A stretch of 64,000 nucleotides of DNA from Hyphomicrobiales bacterium (lineage in GTDB: Bacteria > Pseudomonadota > Alphaproteobacteria > Rhizobiales > Rhizobiaceae). The position numbers and the translations under genes were made by a program. Positions 16,269 through 24,544 of the stretch are shown here, piece after piece. The notes beneath the pieces are model-generated. The model was not told the DNA's origin, did not search any database, and saw nothing but the letters and a program-made list of their open reading frames with translations. Numbering within the stretch: the stretch's first letter is position 1; every line of letters begins with the position of its first letter. The DNA lies in NCBI GenBank assembly GCA_900469445.1, contig UBXM01000019.1, forward strand, positions 69,782 through 133,781. The letters run 5' to 3'.

Positions 16269-17975
16269 CTAGATCATCCTTATGCCGCGTGTTTCGTAGA
16301 CGGATTGTCCAACCGCTTCCGGGTTTCTGCTCATCATCTCGCCAGCGTTAAAGGCCGCCACCAACGGGTCGATCTTCGAACTGACGGTTTTCTTGTCGAT
16401 ATAGACATTTACGCCGCGCTGCTCCGCGCGAGCATTCTCGACGCACCAGCTTAGGAGCCGCGAGCCGTTGTGCTTCATGGTTCCATCTGCGAGCTTGCGC
16501 TCAATACCGAAGATGGAGGAGGACAGGCGATAGCCCTGCGAAACCGCTTTCACCATCGGATCTACGATCGAGTAACTCGCGAGTTCTTCCAGCAAGGCAG
16601 TCACGCCGTTCGGGTCGAGCCCGATTGCTCCCTCTTCAGGGAGAAGGCCCGCGTCACGGATCTCTGCGATTATCGCAGCAGCCTCCTCGACATCCTGCGT
16701 AACCCGCTTACAGATGACCAGGTCGCCGTCACGCTCGAAGTCGTTGAGCTTCTCCACTATCTCCGGATGGCGTTTGAGAACGGACGGTTGCGCCCATGCC
16801 TTTGCCCAGAGCAGCCAATGACGGGTGTCCTTGTGTCGGCCAATCGCCGCCAGCCCCCATAGATCGAGCAGGCCACCAACGTCCCCGCCAAATACGATGA
16901 CGTCGCAGACCGACTTCATGTATTCGAGGCTGATCTGCTTATCGACCGAAGCCTCCCAGTAGTCGGCGCCAATCCAGCGGTCGGAATGAAGCGCCAGCCC
17001 GATCTCCACGTTGAGATGCTGACTGGCCCACCGGCGCTCTTCTTCCTCGCCCTTCTTCTGAGCGGCCCGCCACTCCTCTTCGAGGCGATCAATCGTGATG
17101 GACAGGCCAAGGTTCGGGAGAACCATCGACCAGTGCTTCGGATCCTGCCACGGCTTATCCTTAGCGGTCTGCATATCCTCCGGAAACTCGTAGAGCACCG
17201 GAAGCGTGCTGCTGTCGGTGATCGTGCCGTCACGCACGCCGCGAGCGTACTGAAGCTCTGACTTGAATACCCCTGACGGCGGCTCATCACTTTGCGTGGT
17301 GATGATGATAAGGAAGGATTCCTTGTTCGGGATCAATCCGCCGCTGATTTGCCCCAGCACGCGCGACGCATACGAGTACGACGACATCACGTGCAATTCG
17401 TCTAGCAAAACACCCGCCGGCTTTGATCCGGTCAGCACCTTCATATCGAAGGTCTTGATCCGGAGCTTAGCCTTGTTCAGACGATCCTTGATCGTTTTCG
17501 TGTGCTCGATCGTCTGAAACCGCTTCGACAGATATTCATCTGCCTCGATCATCCCGGCTGCCTGCTGGTAGGCAGTATCGGCAACATCCTGTGTCGGACC
17601 GATCAGCAAGAACTCAGCGCGTGGGCGCTTGTTCATCAGCAGCGCCACGACCATGATACCAGCGCCGCCGGTGGTCTTGGAGTTTTTCTTCGGCACCAAG
17701 CCAAAGACGTTCCTCACATGGCGCTCACCGTTCTCATCGATGGAGCCGAAGATCGCCCGCACGATGTCGCGGAACCAGTCGCCAGCCGCATCAGCCATGT
17801 AAGGCTGATCAGGAACGTCTGGCAGACGCAGGTTGTTGAAGATCCCGACAGCCCGATCGCCTTCTTCCTGATCAAGGGGAAGATCCGGAACAAGAGAGCG
17901 GCCCGACTTGAGCCTCTCTACCCAGTCCGGGCAGGCGAAACTCCAATCGGCCCTTATTGCAGAAGCGTAGCCCAA
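16269..17975 (-). CDS. Terminase large subunit
   Basis: A 568-residue DNA packaging motor. ATPase: Walker A variant VPKKNSKT at residues 94-101 and Walker B VLLDEL at 189-194 with a following coupling-type TTQSDEP. Nuclease: FGGDVGGLLDLWGLA near 362-376 supplies the first metal-binding Asp. The protein belongs to the HK97-like/cos-type terminase group by its overall look (KNSKT-type loop). The start overlaps the terminase small subunit gene by 22 bases. Confidence 0.92.
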   Translation of the reverse strand: MGYASAIRADWSFACPDWVERLKSGRSLVPDLPLDQEEGDRAVGIFNNLRLPDVPDQPYMADAAGDWFRDIVRAIFGSIDENGERHVRNVFGLVPKKNSKTTGGAGIMVVALLMNKRPRAEFLLIGPTQDVADTAYQQAAGMIEADEYLSKRFQTIEHTKTIKDRLNKAKLRIKTFDMKVLTGSKPAGVLLDELHVMSSYSYASRVLGQISGGLIPNKESFLIIITTQSDEPPSGVFKSELQYARGVRDGTITDSSTLPVLYEFPEDMQTAKDKPWQDPKHWSMVLPNLGLSITIDRLEEEWRAAQKKGEEEERRWASQHLNVEIGLALHSDRWIGADYWEASVDKQISLEYMKSVCDVIVFGGDVGGLLDLWGLAAIGRHKDTRHWLLWAKAWAQPSVLKRHPEIVEKLNDFERDGDLVICKRVTQDVEEAAAIIAEIRDAGLLPEEGAIGLDPNGVTALLEELASYSIVDPMVKAVSQGYRLSSSIFGIERKLADGTMKHNGSRLLSWCVENARAEQRGVNVYIDKKTVSSKIDPLVAAFNAGEMMSRNPEAVGQSVYETRGIRMI

Positions 17976-18415
17976 GGTGTGCCTTCATGCGCCGTTTTGG
18001 CGTCCTGGTCGGCTGCAGCCTTTTTGCCCAGCTTGTCGGCTGAAGGCTGGTCCTGATGTTTCGGGATCGGCAGAGCCGGCGCGCCCTGCTTCTCGATGAT
18101 GTCGAAGATCCGAGAGATGGCGACCGAGTTGCCCGACTTCAGTTTCTTCAGCGTGACTTCGAGAGCCATGCCTTCGATCACGTCGGCCCCGTCCTGAAGC
18201 TCTCGGGAAAAATTCTTGCGAAGCGTCTTCTCATCGCAGCCGAGATAGCCGGCTATCCGCGCTTGCGTCCAACCTGCTGCCCGAAGAAGACATACAAGTT
18301 CTTGATTTTCATTGTTCTTTGCAAAGGAAGGTCGGCCGCGTCGATCCTTGATCGGTGCGATTGGCTTCCCGAACAGATCGAGCTCGACATCCTTGGTGGA
18401 AAAATCGTCGCTCAC
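17954..18415 (-). CDS. Terminase small subunit (HTH)
   Basis: A 153-residue protein with a predicted HTH at residues about 43-65 (ELVCLLRAAGWTQARIAGYL, then DEKTLRKNF), oligomerisation helices after it and a Lys/Ala-rich C-terminus. It sits directly upstream of and overlapping the large subunit gene. It recognises the packaging site in phage DNA. RBS region upstream is A-rich. Confidence 0.85.
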   Translation of the reverse strand: MSDDFSTKDVELDLFGKPIAPIKDRRGRPSFAKNNENQELVCLLRAAGWTQARIAGYLGCDEKTLRKNFSRELQDGADVIEGMALEVTLKKLKSGNSVAISRIFDIIEKQGAPALPIPKHQDQPSADKLGKKAAADQDAKTAHEGTPWATLLQ

Positions 18416-18497
18416 GGTAAAAAAAATCTCCGAATATGAGGGGCGCGGGTCTAGGCCGAAGGGGGTATCCAGACTTTCGACCCGCCCCCCCTAGGGG
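18416..18497. other. Candidate packaging (cos) region between terminase and upstream gene
   Basis: An 82-base non-coding stretch just ahead of the small terminase gene, with a GC-rich palindromic-looking part (CCCCCCCTAGGGG near 18485-18497). In HK97-like cos phages the cos site is usually here, next to an HNH gene, and an HNH gene is present just upstream. No cleavage site can be proven from sequence alone. Confidence 0.3.
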
Positions 18498-18752
18498 TCA
18501 AGCCTGGCCTTCAGGTCGGGTCAGGACGGTCTCGATCATGTGGTCGGAGCAGTAGGGCATCACCGGAGATCCTTCATGGAACTCCAGCTCTCCGCGCTTC
18601 TCGATCTCAGCGAGACCACGATCGGCGAGATATTGGCCGATCGTCATCAGCTTGATGATCTCGTCTGAAGGCAGTTCTTCAACAGCCAATCCAGACGTAA
18701 GAGATGCCACCGCCGCTTCCAGTTCGTCCTGCGTCAATTCACTATCGTTCAT
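18498..18752 (-). CDS. Hypothetical phage protein
   Basis: 84 residues from MNDSELTQDELEAAVASLTS, starting two bases after the HNH stop codon with GGTG as a weak ribosome site; an ATG three codons upstream overlapping the HNH stop is an alternative. The protein is acidic and helical, with HEGSPVMPYCSDHMIETVL near the end. Family not recognised; probably translated with the HNH gene. Confidence 0.6.
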   Translation of the reverse strand: MNDSELTQDELEAAVASLTSGLAVEELPSDEIIKLMTIGQYLADRGLAEIEKRGELEFHEGSPVMPYCSDHMIETVLTRPEGQA

Positions 18753-18754
18753 CG

Positions 18755-19129
18755 TCACCATCGGGACTGGGCCCGCTCCTCTTTCTGCTTCTCGCTGTCG
18801 TGGAACGCTTTGCTTACGCAATGCAGATTACTTTCATCCCAGAACAGATCAGGGTTGCCACGGTGCGGGATCTTGTGGTCGGCAACAGGGCTGTTGTCCG
18901 CCGGGTACGTGCCGATGCATAGGACGCCGGTGCGCTGGCAGGTGTACTTATCCCTGACCAGGATCTGACGACGAAGCTTCTGCCACCGTGCTGTCTTGTA
19001 CCAACCGCGATGTTCGAGGTTGGCATCACGCTCACGATGGCGTGCCTGCTCATCACCAGCCATACGGCCAAGGCGAGGAGCAAGGGTTGTGATCTTGGGC
19101 TTGAGAGTGGTGAGGCGAGAACGGCTCAT
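18755..19129 (-). CDS. HNH endonuclease, packaging-associated
   Basis: A 124-residue basic protein. HNH core: CQRTGVL, ADHKIPHRGNPDLFWD, and NLHCVSKAFHDSEK, with the His-Asn-His pattern and Cys residues that may bind a structural zinc. The location directly upstream of terminase matches HK97 gp74, which helps terminase cut cos DNA. Could also be a homing nuclease, but it is not inside another gene. Confidence 0.85.
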   Translation of the reverse strand: MSRSRLTTLKPKITTLAPRLGRMAGDEQARHRERDANLEHRGWYKTARWQKLRRQILVRDKYTCQRTGVLCIGTYPADNSPVADHKIPHRGNPDLFWDESNLHCVSKAFHDSEKQKEERAQSRW

Positions 19130-19145
19130 ATCTCTAGATGCACGA

Positions 19146-19167
19146 AAGGCGACCGTCAGGCCGCCTT
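19146..19167 (-). terminator. Hairpin upstream of the late genes
   Basis: On the minus strand AAGGCGGCC-TGAC-GGTCGCCTT forms a 9-bp stem (one G-U) with a four-base loop, followed by only a short T run (TTTC). It lies in the 207-base gap between the NusG-like gene and the HNH/terminase genes. It could stop early transcription unless antitermination acts. The poor T run makes it a weak intrinsic terminator; the rest of the gap shows nothing else. Confidence 0.45.
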
Positions 19168-19336
19168 GTCATTCATTCGGTCATAGCTTTCGCACTGGCC
19201 CTGAATCGGTGTCTCGCTTGGGAGACTGTCAGGGTTGGGGCTGACCGGCGTACCGACCTCGGGATTACTCCCCGCTTTCTAGGCGTTTTCAGAGGCTCAC
19301 TTCAGGATCATCAGCTCATCCAGTGCCGAATGACTC

Positions 19337-19978
19337 TCACAACTTTTCGAGAAGCGCAAGAGGGATAGTTACCGGCACATCACCACCCAGCATGCGCACG
19401 CTGACAACAACATCTCCGCGGCCTTTTCGGTTCGGAGTGACCACCAACGCTGTGAATTGATGGAAAGGCCCACCATTGATCATGACGCGATCACCTGCCT
19501 GAACAATCACCCCGCAAGGCTTCTCCCAATCATAGGCACCATTGTCAGCCATATCCTTGAAATGATTGACTTCTAAGCCGCTCATAGGCCGAGGCTTCAA
19601 ACAGCCTCCGAGAACCTCGATCACGTACTCAATACCCTTGAGGGCATCGAGAAACAGAGGCTCAGACGCCATCTGAACGAGAACATACCCATGAATGACG
19701 GGCATCATCGCACCCTCGATAACGCGGTGCCTGCGGCGAAGATCAGGCCCCTTTCGCATGGGAACAAGCGACGAAATACCTGCCTTTGATAAGGCGTTAT
19801 CCACAGCGCTTTCTCGCCCAGTCCAGCAACGCAGCGCGAACCACGGCGAATCATCTCGCACCATTCGAGTCGCCATCTCCAGGCGCTCCATCCGCATGCG
19901 CCGCTCCGATTCTTCAAATCCAGATCCGCGACGAACCCCGATCGGCATTCCCACCATATTGCCGTTACGCTGCATCAT
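19337..19978 (-). CDS. NusG/RfaH-like transcription antiterminator (phage)
   Basis: 213 residues from MMQRNGNMVG (GAGAGG upstream, overlapping the previous stop by 14 bases). Residues about 45-130 form a NusG N-terminal domain (WFALRCWTGRE-AVDNAL, then VLVQM); the C-terminus has a KOW-type motif (VQAGDRVMINGGPFHQFTALV). Such proteins clamp RNA polymerase and alter pausing or termination. It is the last gene before the gap and hairpin that precede the late genes, which suggests a Q-like control role by NusG mimicry. Its target is not proven. Confidence 0.8.
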   Translation of the reverse strand: MMQRNGNMVGMPIGVRRGSGFEESERRMRMERLEMATRMVRDDSPWFALRCWTGRESAVDNALSKAGISSLVPMRKGPDLRRRHRVIEGAMMPVIHGYVLVQMASEPLFLDALKGIEYVIEVLGGCLKPRPMSGLEVNHFKDMADNGAYDWEKPCGVIVQAGDRVMINGGPFHQFTALVVTPNRKGRGDVVVSVRMLGGDVPVTIPLALLEKL

Positions 19979-21197
19979 CGTCCCGCCTCTCGATAAGCTG
20001 TCTCTGGAAATTGCGAAGCGCTTGCGCAACCGCTTCGTCTGGATCATCGATGCCATCCGGCAGCGCCGGGAACTGAACGAAAGGAAGGCCATTCGGCTCA
20101 GGCATCCACGGCCAGAAGCGCTCATGATGCAGCCGCTTCCACGCCTCCCAGATCTCACCGCCTACTGCCACCTTGTCGAAGGTCTGGCTGATAGCTACGA
20201 TGTGAGGAGGAACCAGAATAGGCCTCCGGTCACGTGCCGCCTCATTCAGCTTGACCGCTTCCGGCCAACCTTCCTTCTCGCGCTTGTCGCGCCAGATCAC
20301 ATCAGCCTTTTCCGGCTTGTTATCGAGGATCCGCTCCTCCAGCGGCGACAGGGACAGCGAGACTGGATGTTTCGATAGCTCCGCCATGCGCAGTGCCGCC
20401 CATGGCCTCGAATACGGGTTATGCCTTTCGGTCGCCGCTGAATTGCCGATGACCTTTCCTTCGAGACGCTCCCACGCCCGTTCGGCGAGATAGGTCGCCG
20501 CAGCCTTGGAGAACTTGCGACCGCTGGCCTTCGCTGCAGCCAGATAGTCCGGCGTCTTCTCCTCGCAGGCCACCCTCTGCTCTTCGGTCAGGTCAAACCA
20601 GGAGCGTCGCGTCGGCGCCTCAGCGTCAACTGCGTAGGTTGGCCACGTCTTCCACCAGGTGCGAAAACGCTTTTCCAGCGCCTTGGGATTTTCCTCCCCT
20701 TCAAGCCCGCGCTCGCGCTCTCTCTCTTCTGGTTTTTCTTGGGTCGTTAAACTTGGGTCCTTAATAGGTGCCGATCCAGGACCGGCAGGGGGTGCCGACT
20801 CTGGACCGGCAGGGGGTGCCGGTATACCGGCAGGGGTACCCGCGTCATTGTAGGACTGGATAGGATCATTTTCCTCTTGGTATGCGTCAAAATCATAGCC
20901 GGAGGGCGGAGCGCGATCGTAAAGAACACGATAGAAGTGCGCCGTGTCGCTTCCGTCCTTCGTGTCTCGCGCATGCTTTTCCAGCACGCCGATATCGATC
21001 AGCCGATCGAGCGATGACTGTATCGTCGAGCGGGCACAGGCAAGCTCGCCAGCCATCTTCACCTGGCTTCGCCAGCACCATCCCTGCTTGTCGGCATGAC
21101 GCCCCAGCAGGCAAAGCACCTGCAGATCCTTCCCTTTCAGCCTAGGATCGGTGACGATCCAGCCGGGGATGATCGAAAATCGAAAGTCATGGCTCAT
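19965..21197 (-). CDS. Helix-turn-helix replication initiator-type protein
   Basis: 410 residues from MSHDFRFSIIPGWIV (ATGA overlap with the upstream stop). The N-terminal 100 residues are a winged HTH (LQVLCLLGRHADKQGWCWRS, then ARSTIQSSLDRLIDIGVLEK) of the type in phage replication proteins. A Pro/Gly/Ala-rich linker encoded by DNA repeats follows near residues 140-165, then a helical C-terminal part with WWKTWPTYA. Sits like lambda O among early genes. Probably binds an origin and recruits host helicase, by analogy only. Confidence 0.7.
   Translation of the reverse strand: MSHDFRFSIIPGWIVTDPRLKGKDLQVLCLLGRHADKQGWCWRSQVKMAGELACARSTIQSSLDRLIDIGVLEKHARDTKDGSDTAHFYRVLYDRAPPSGYDFDAYQEENDPIQSYNDAGTPAGIPAPPAGPESAPPAGPGSAPIKDPSLTTQEKPEERERERGLEGEENPKALEKRFRTWWKTWPTYAVDAEAPTRRSWFDLTEEQRVACEEKTPDYLAAAKASGRKFSKAAATYLAERAWERLEGKVIGNSAATERHNPYSRPWAALRMAELSKHPVSLSLSPLEERILDNKPEKADVIWRDKREKEGWPEAVKLNEAARDRRPILVPPHIVAISQTFDKVAVGGEIWEAWKRLHHERFWPWMPEPNGLPFVQFPALPDGIDDPDEAVAQALRNFQRQLIERRDDDAA
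20766..20843. repeat. Iteron-like tandem repeats inside the replication gene
   Basis: About four imperfect repeats built on ACCGGCAGGGGGTGCC. Two near-identical copies start at 20781 and 20805 and a diverged one (ACCGGCAGGGGTACCC) at 20826, with a partial copy before 20780. They encode the Pro-Ala-Gly linker of the replication-type protein. Lambda places its origin iterons in the O gene at the equivalent protein position. Confidence 0.55.
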
Positions 21198-21511
21198 GCC
21201 GCACCGTCCTTGGGCACTTCCATCTGCTCCCCCTTTTTCACCGCGCCCCACATTGCAAGCCGGGTGTATTCGGTCGCCATGCGCACGGTGTGCGTAGGCA
21301 GGCCGTCTGCTGTCCGCGTTGCATCGATCTCGGCAAGCAGCGCCGAAAAATGGTCATATCCGGCCACAAAGCCGATGGTTTTCAGGTGGTCGCCGATATC
21401 CAGCGAATCCCGCTTGATCACGCCGAGAGGCACGCGGGAGAGCCATTCGGCCCGATCCCGGTCGCTCTTGGCCGCAATGAGAATGTCGACGATGGGAAGG
21501 TGTCCACTCAC
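21194..21511 (-). CDS. Hypothetical early phage protein
   Basis: A 105-residue protein opening MSGHLPIVDILIAAKSDRDRAEW and ending VPKDGAA. The start overlaps the upstream stop and its own stop overlaps the next start (ATGA both), so it is part of a coupled string. Mixed alpha/beta composition, no cysteines, no membrane segment. Family not recognised. Confidence 0.65.
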   Translation of the reverse strand: MSGHLPIVDILIAAKSDRDRAEWLSRVPLGVIKRDSLDIGDHLKTIGFVAGYDHFSALLAEIDATRTADGLPTHTVRMATEYTRLAMWGAVKKGEQMEVPKDGAA

Positions 21512-21825
21512 CGCATTTCCTCCTGCGCAGAGCCGCCGAGCAAACGCACACCGTGCATCGAAGGGTCAGCCTTAAGCGCCCTCCACAATCTCACTCGCAC
21601 ATCGCGCGAGACGATCTCTCCCGCAATTGCCTGATCGAATTGATCTTTCGTAACGCCAGCGCGCCTCATGATCGCCGCCCGCTCAGCAGCGCACGCTTCA
21701 TCGAAGGACATCGATGGACGCCTCAGGCTCTTTCGCTCATCTGGAAACTCAGCACGATATCCAGCCATCTCGATCCGGGCACTGAGAAAGCCACGCAGCC
21801 TCTTCGGGGAAAAGTCAGGCATCAT
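21508..21825 (-). CDS. Hypothetical early phage protein
   Basis: About 105 residues from MMPDFSPKRLRGFLSARIEMA. The start codon overlaps the methyltransferase stop (ATGATG), which supports this start over longer frames. Basic, helical, with GVTKDQFDQAIAGEIVSRDV that could be a small HTH. No family recognised. Confidence 0.6.
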   Translation of the reverse strand: MMPDFSPKRLRGFLSARIEMAGYRAEFPDERKSLRRPSMSFDEACAAERAAIMRRAGVTKDQFDQAIAGEIVSRDVRVRLWRALKADPSMHGVRLLGGSAQEEMR

Positions 21826-23294
21826 GCCGCCACCGCCCTTCCGGCTCGCCACGCCTGCACCATCTCGTGCGCGTTCGCGTCCGCCGTCAGCTTCATGCCT
21901 GCGCCGGTCGGCATCCACATGCCATCCTCGCCCTGCTTAATGAGATCGAGGCCCGACATCACGTCGATGATCGCAACAGCAACGCTATCGCGCACACCGA
22001 TGCCACGCCGTAGAGCGGCGGCATCGAATGGTTCAAGCTCTTTCAGCCAGAGGATTGCACGCTGAATTTCTTCGTCGACACGCTCATCAGTCGTCTTGCG
22101 CGGCGTTGTGCGGCTGAAATCGTCCTCAGCCTCGGCAAAACCCATCGGCGCCCGATGGCCACCGGCACCCGGCGGCAACGCCTCGGCATTTTCAAAAGCC
22201 TTCCAGTCGACCCGGATGACCTTGAACGAACCGTCCCGGCGGCCATAACTGCCGTCTTCGTTCCGCTCCCAGACGAAGAAACCGGTATTCATCTGGCTGG
22301 AAGCTATGTTGCCGCTCCAGCCATCCCTGTGCATCATCGGCAGGCGACGGGTGAAGACATAGACCCGGCTCGGCGGGTTTTCGTCCATAACATAGCGCCG
22401 GTCAGGATCATCAAACCCGCACATGAAGTTCAGGTTCAATAGCGCCGCCATCTTCCGCGGCTGATGAACGCGCAGCGCATGCGCCAAGCACTTGTTGGCA
22501 AGATCACCATAAGGCGGGTTGGTAAAAATGTCCGTGCCGACCGTCTCTCCGGGATCGGACAAAAGGAAATCACCCACCTGCTGCAGCTCGCCGTGCTGCG
22601 TGCAAATCCCGCGATCGACGAGATCCGATATCTGCACGTCGTAACCCGCCGCCTCCAGCGGACGCAGGATCGCAGCCTTGCCGACGAACGGTTCCTTGAT
22701 GATCTCGGAGAAACTTTCGAGCGCCAGCACTGTCCGCGTCGCCTCGATAGGCGTCTCGTAAAGCTGGTCGCCCTTCTCATCATTGGTCGCCGTCTTGGTG
22801 CCAATGGCATGTCCGGCAGCCTGTTTCAGCGCCCTTCGGCTTGGCTCCATGCCGGTTTCGACACGCGCCTGGATGGCTCGCTCCACGATACCCGGCTCTT
22901 TGCTTTCGGCATCGCGCAGCTGGCGCGCCTCATGCAGTTGCTTGGCGGTAAGGCCCGCATCTTCCAGCGTGAAAACATTCTCATGGGGAATGTTTTTCGG
23001 GCGTCCTTGCCCCGCCATCACGCCGGATGCCTGCGCCTCGTCGACCTGGTCGGCAAGCGCGATCTTTGCGCGGCTCTCAATCAGCAGCGCATCCGCCTGC
23101 ATCCGCCGCGCCTTGCCGATCAACTGCTCACCGGCCTTCACGCGGCTGGCAAACGTCACCGCCGCCTTGGCATTGTCATAGGCACCGGAAGACAGCATCA
23201 GCGCTGCCTGATAATCTCCATCGTCGAGCAATGCGCGCGCCCGGTCTACGGTGGCGGCGAGGTCTGACTGATCACGAACAGCAATATCGCTCAT
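21822..23294 (-). CDS. Phage DNA methyltransferase-like protein with altered SAM motif
   Basis: A 490-residue protein. Residues 1-170 are helical (about 55-90 coiled-coil like, with GQGRPKN after). The methyltransferase-like domain contains EPFVGKAAI at 201-209 in the SAM-binding motif I position and NPPYGD at 259-264, the catalytic motif of N6-adenine methyltransferases. Motif I lacks the usual second Gly. The C-terminal part (residues 395-490) resembles a small winged helix. No restriction partner is nearby, so it is an orphan; it may protect phage DNA or be a degraded enzyme. Confidence 0.7.
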   Translation of the reverse strand: MSDIAVRDQSDLAATVDRARALLDDGDYQAALMLSSGAYDNAKAAVTFASRVKAGEQLIGKARRMQADALLIESRAKIALADQVDEAQASGVMAGQGRPKNIPHENVFTLEDAGLTAKQLHEARQLRDAESKEPGIVERAIQARVETGMEPSRRALKQAAGHAIGTKTATNDEKGDQLYETPIEATRTVLALESFSEIIKEPFVGKAAILRPLEAAGYDVQISDLVDRGICTQHGELQQVGDFLLSDPGETVGTDIFTNPPYGDLANKCLAHALRVHQPRKMAALLNLNFMCGFDDPDRRYVMDENPPSRVYVFTRRLPMMHRDGWSGNIASSQMNTGFFVWERNEDGSYGRRDGSFKVIRVDWKAFENAEALPPGAGGHRAPMGFAEAEDDFSRTTPRKTTDERVDEEIQRAILWLKELEPFDAAALRRGIGVRDSVAVAIIDVMSGLDLIKQGEDGMWMPTGAGMKLTADANAHEMVQAWRAGRAVAA

Positions 23295-23515
23295 GCTGGC
23301 CTCCGCGTGTTCGGATCACGCCAGCAGACGCCGCTCTCGATCATGTTGCGGACATAGCGCTCGTAAGCACCTTCTTCGCGAAGCTGAACACCGCCTGAAA
23401 AATCCGAAAGGCCCGCCGCATCGTAGTGGCGAGCCGAAGCGCGAAAATTGCGCAATCCGGATGTGTGTATGAGATCGCCAAGCCTTTGGCTCATCGGCAG
23501 AACGGCAGGGGTCAT
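23291..23515 (-). CDS. Hypothetical early phage protein
   Basis: 74 residues from MTPAVLPMSQRLGDLIHTSG; the ATG overlaps the previous stop (ATGA) with GGGG upstream, while a GTG three codons earlier is possible. Ends CWRDPNTRRPA, overlapping the methyltransferase start. Rich in Arg and aromatic residues in the middle. Family not recognised. Confidence 0.55.
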   Translation of the reverse strand: MTPAVLPMSQRLGDLIHTSGLRNFRASARHYDAAGLSDFSGGVQLREEGAYERYVRNMIESGVCWRDPNTRRPA

Positions 23516-23760
23516 GTCGAGCACCCCTTTGCCTTTCCGAGAAGCACCCGCCGGCTGACCTCGACGGCGCCGAGCCGCACGGCCTTCGCGCGGTTCGACT
23601 TGCAGATGTCATAGTGAGGAGCGCCCGGCTTATCCTGAAACCAGCGCTTCACGCCCAACTGGTCAGCCATGGCATGCAGCTCACCCAGCGTGTCGGCAGC
23701 CATGTGGCACATCATCATGCGCCCGATGCGATAGGAGGAGATATCGACGTAGACCGCCAT
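23512..23760 (-). CDS. DUF4031 family protein
   Basis: An 82-residue protein with [35 protein letters not shown], then [20 protein letters not shown], the full DUF4031 pattern common in phages and actinobacteria. The biochemical role is not known; conserved Asp, His and Cys residues suggest metal or nucleotide binding. Coupled to both neighbours by overlapping start/stop codons. Confidence 0.8.
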   Translation of the reverse strand: [82 protein letters not shown]

Positions 23761-23969
23761 CAGTGACGCTCCTGCCCAAAACCACCCTCACGCATTTCCG
23801 TGAGGGCAACCTGCAGCCCGAGAAGCGCTGTTTCGTCGTCGACACCGGCAGTCAGCACCGCGGCGGCGCAAGCCACCGTGGCGATATCAACCCCGCGCCT
23901 TGGATCATCTGGGAGCAGAAGGCACATAGCGGCCAGCCGTTCGGAGTCGCTTTTCGGACCGTCCGCCAT
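23760..23969 (-). CDS. Hypothetical small early protein
   Basis: A 69-residue protein opening MADGPKSDSERLAAMCLLLPDD. Central Ala/Val-rich helix (IATVACAAAVLTAG) could be buried or weakly membrane-associated. It overlaps both the upstream CII-like stop and the downstream DUF4031 start by one base. No family recognised. Confidence 0.6.
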   Translation of the reverse strand: MADGPKSDSERLAAMCLLLPDDPRRGVDIATVACAAAVLTAGVDDETALLGLQVALTEMREGGFGQERH

Positions 23970-24421
23970 CAGCTGCCCCCAACCATCATGGCGTCGAGAC
24001 GCGCCAGGAACTGCTTTGCCGCGACGATCCTCTCGCGGATCTCCAGTCGTTCGGCAGCGTCGATGTGATTGTCATCCTCGATCGCGGCCGCCACGGTCCG
24101 CACCACATCGTCGAGCACGCCATCCAACTTCAGGATCGCACTAGCCGTGATGGCCCCGAAGCTCTGCGGCTTCTCATCCCGGACGATCCGCGTGAAAGCC
24201 GAAAGCATGAACGGGTGGTCGCAGCGCCGATCCAGTTCGGCGGCAAGGTCGAGACGAATGAAGCTCTCCCGCCACTCATCGGCGGGAGAAGCGTATTTCG
24301 TCAGGGTAGAAGACGCGACGCCGAGGGCCTCAGCCGCACGGCTGACGCCACCAAGCGCCTCATAGGCCGAAGCCGTTGCGGCCTTGATGACGGATGCATG
24401 AATGTCAGAAATAGCGCGCAC
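23969..24421 (-). CDS. CII-like phage regulator (HTH)
   Basis: A 150-residue protein starting at a GTG (GGGGA eight bases upstream). Residues 15-45 (YEALGGVSRAAEALGVASSTLTKYASP) form a HTH of the phage CII family, followed by the usual LDLAAELDRRCDHPFMLSAF. C-terminal helices could mediate oligomerisation. It is the first gene after the Cro-like gene and structured leader, matching the cro-cII order of lambda. Activator function for lysogeny genes is inferred. Confidence 0.75.
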   Translation of the reverse strand: MRAISDIHASVIKAATASAYEALGGVSRAAEALGVASSTLTKYASPADEWRESFIRLDLAAELDRRCDHPFMLSAFTRIVRDEKPQSFGAITASAILKLDGVLDDVVRTVAAAIEDDNHIDAAERLEIRERIVAAKQFLARLDAMMVGGS

Positions 24422-24544
24422 GAAAACGTCCCCGAAATGGTCAAGGAAAAAAGCGGTTCAAATGGATTCCGTGAGGTCTGGCGCAGGCCAGCCTATGAGA
24501 GGGCCGTCAACTCATCGGAGGCCCACATGCATACATCGAATAAA

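Noticed and set aside
14712..16454. A 580-codon plus-strand frame opposite portal and protease genes
   Set aside because: Long antisense frames are expected in GC-rich DNA; composition is Arg/His-rich with no domain, and the minus-strand genes are clear.
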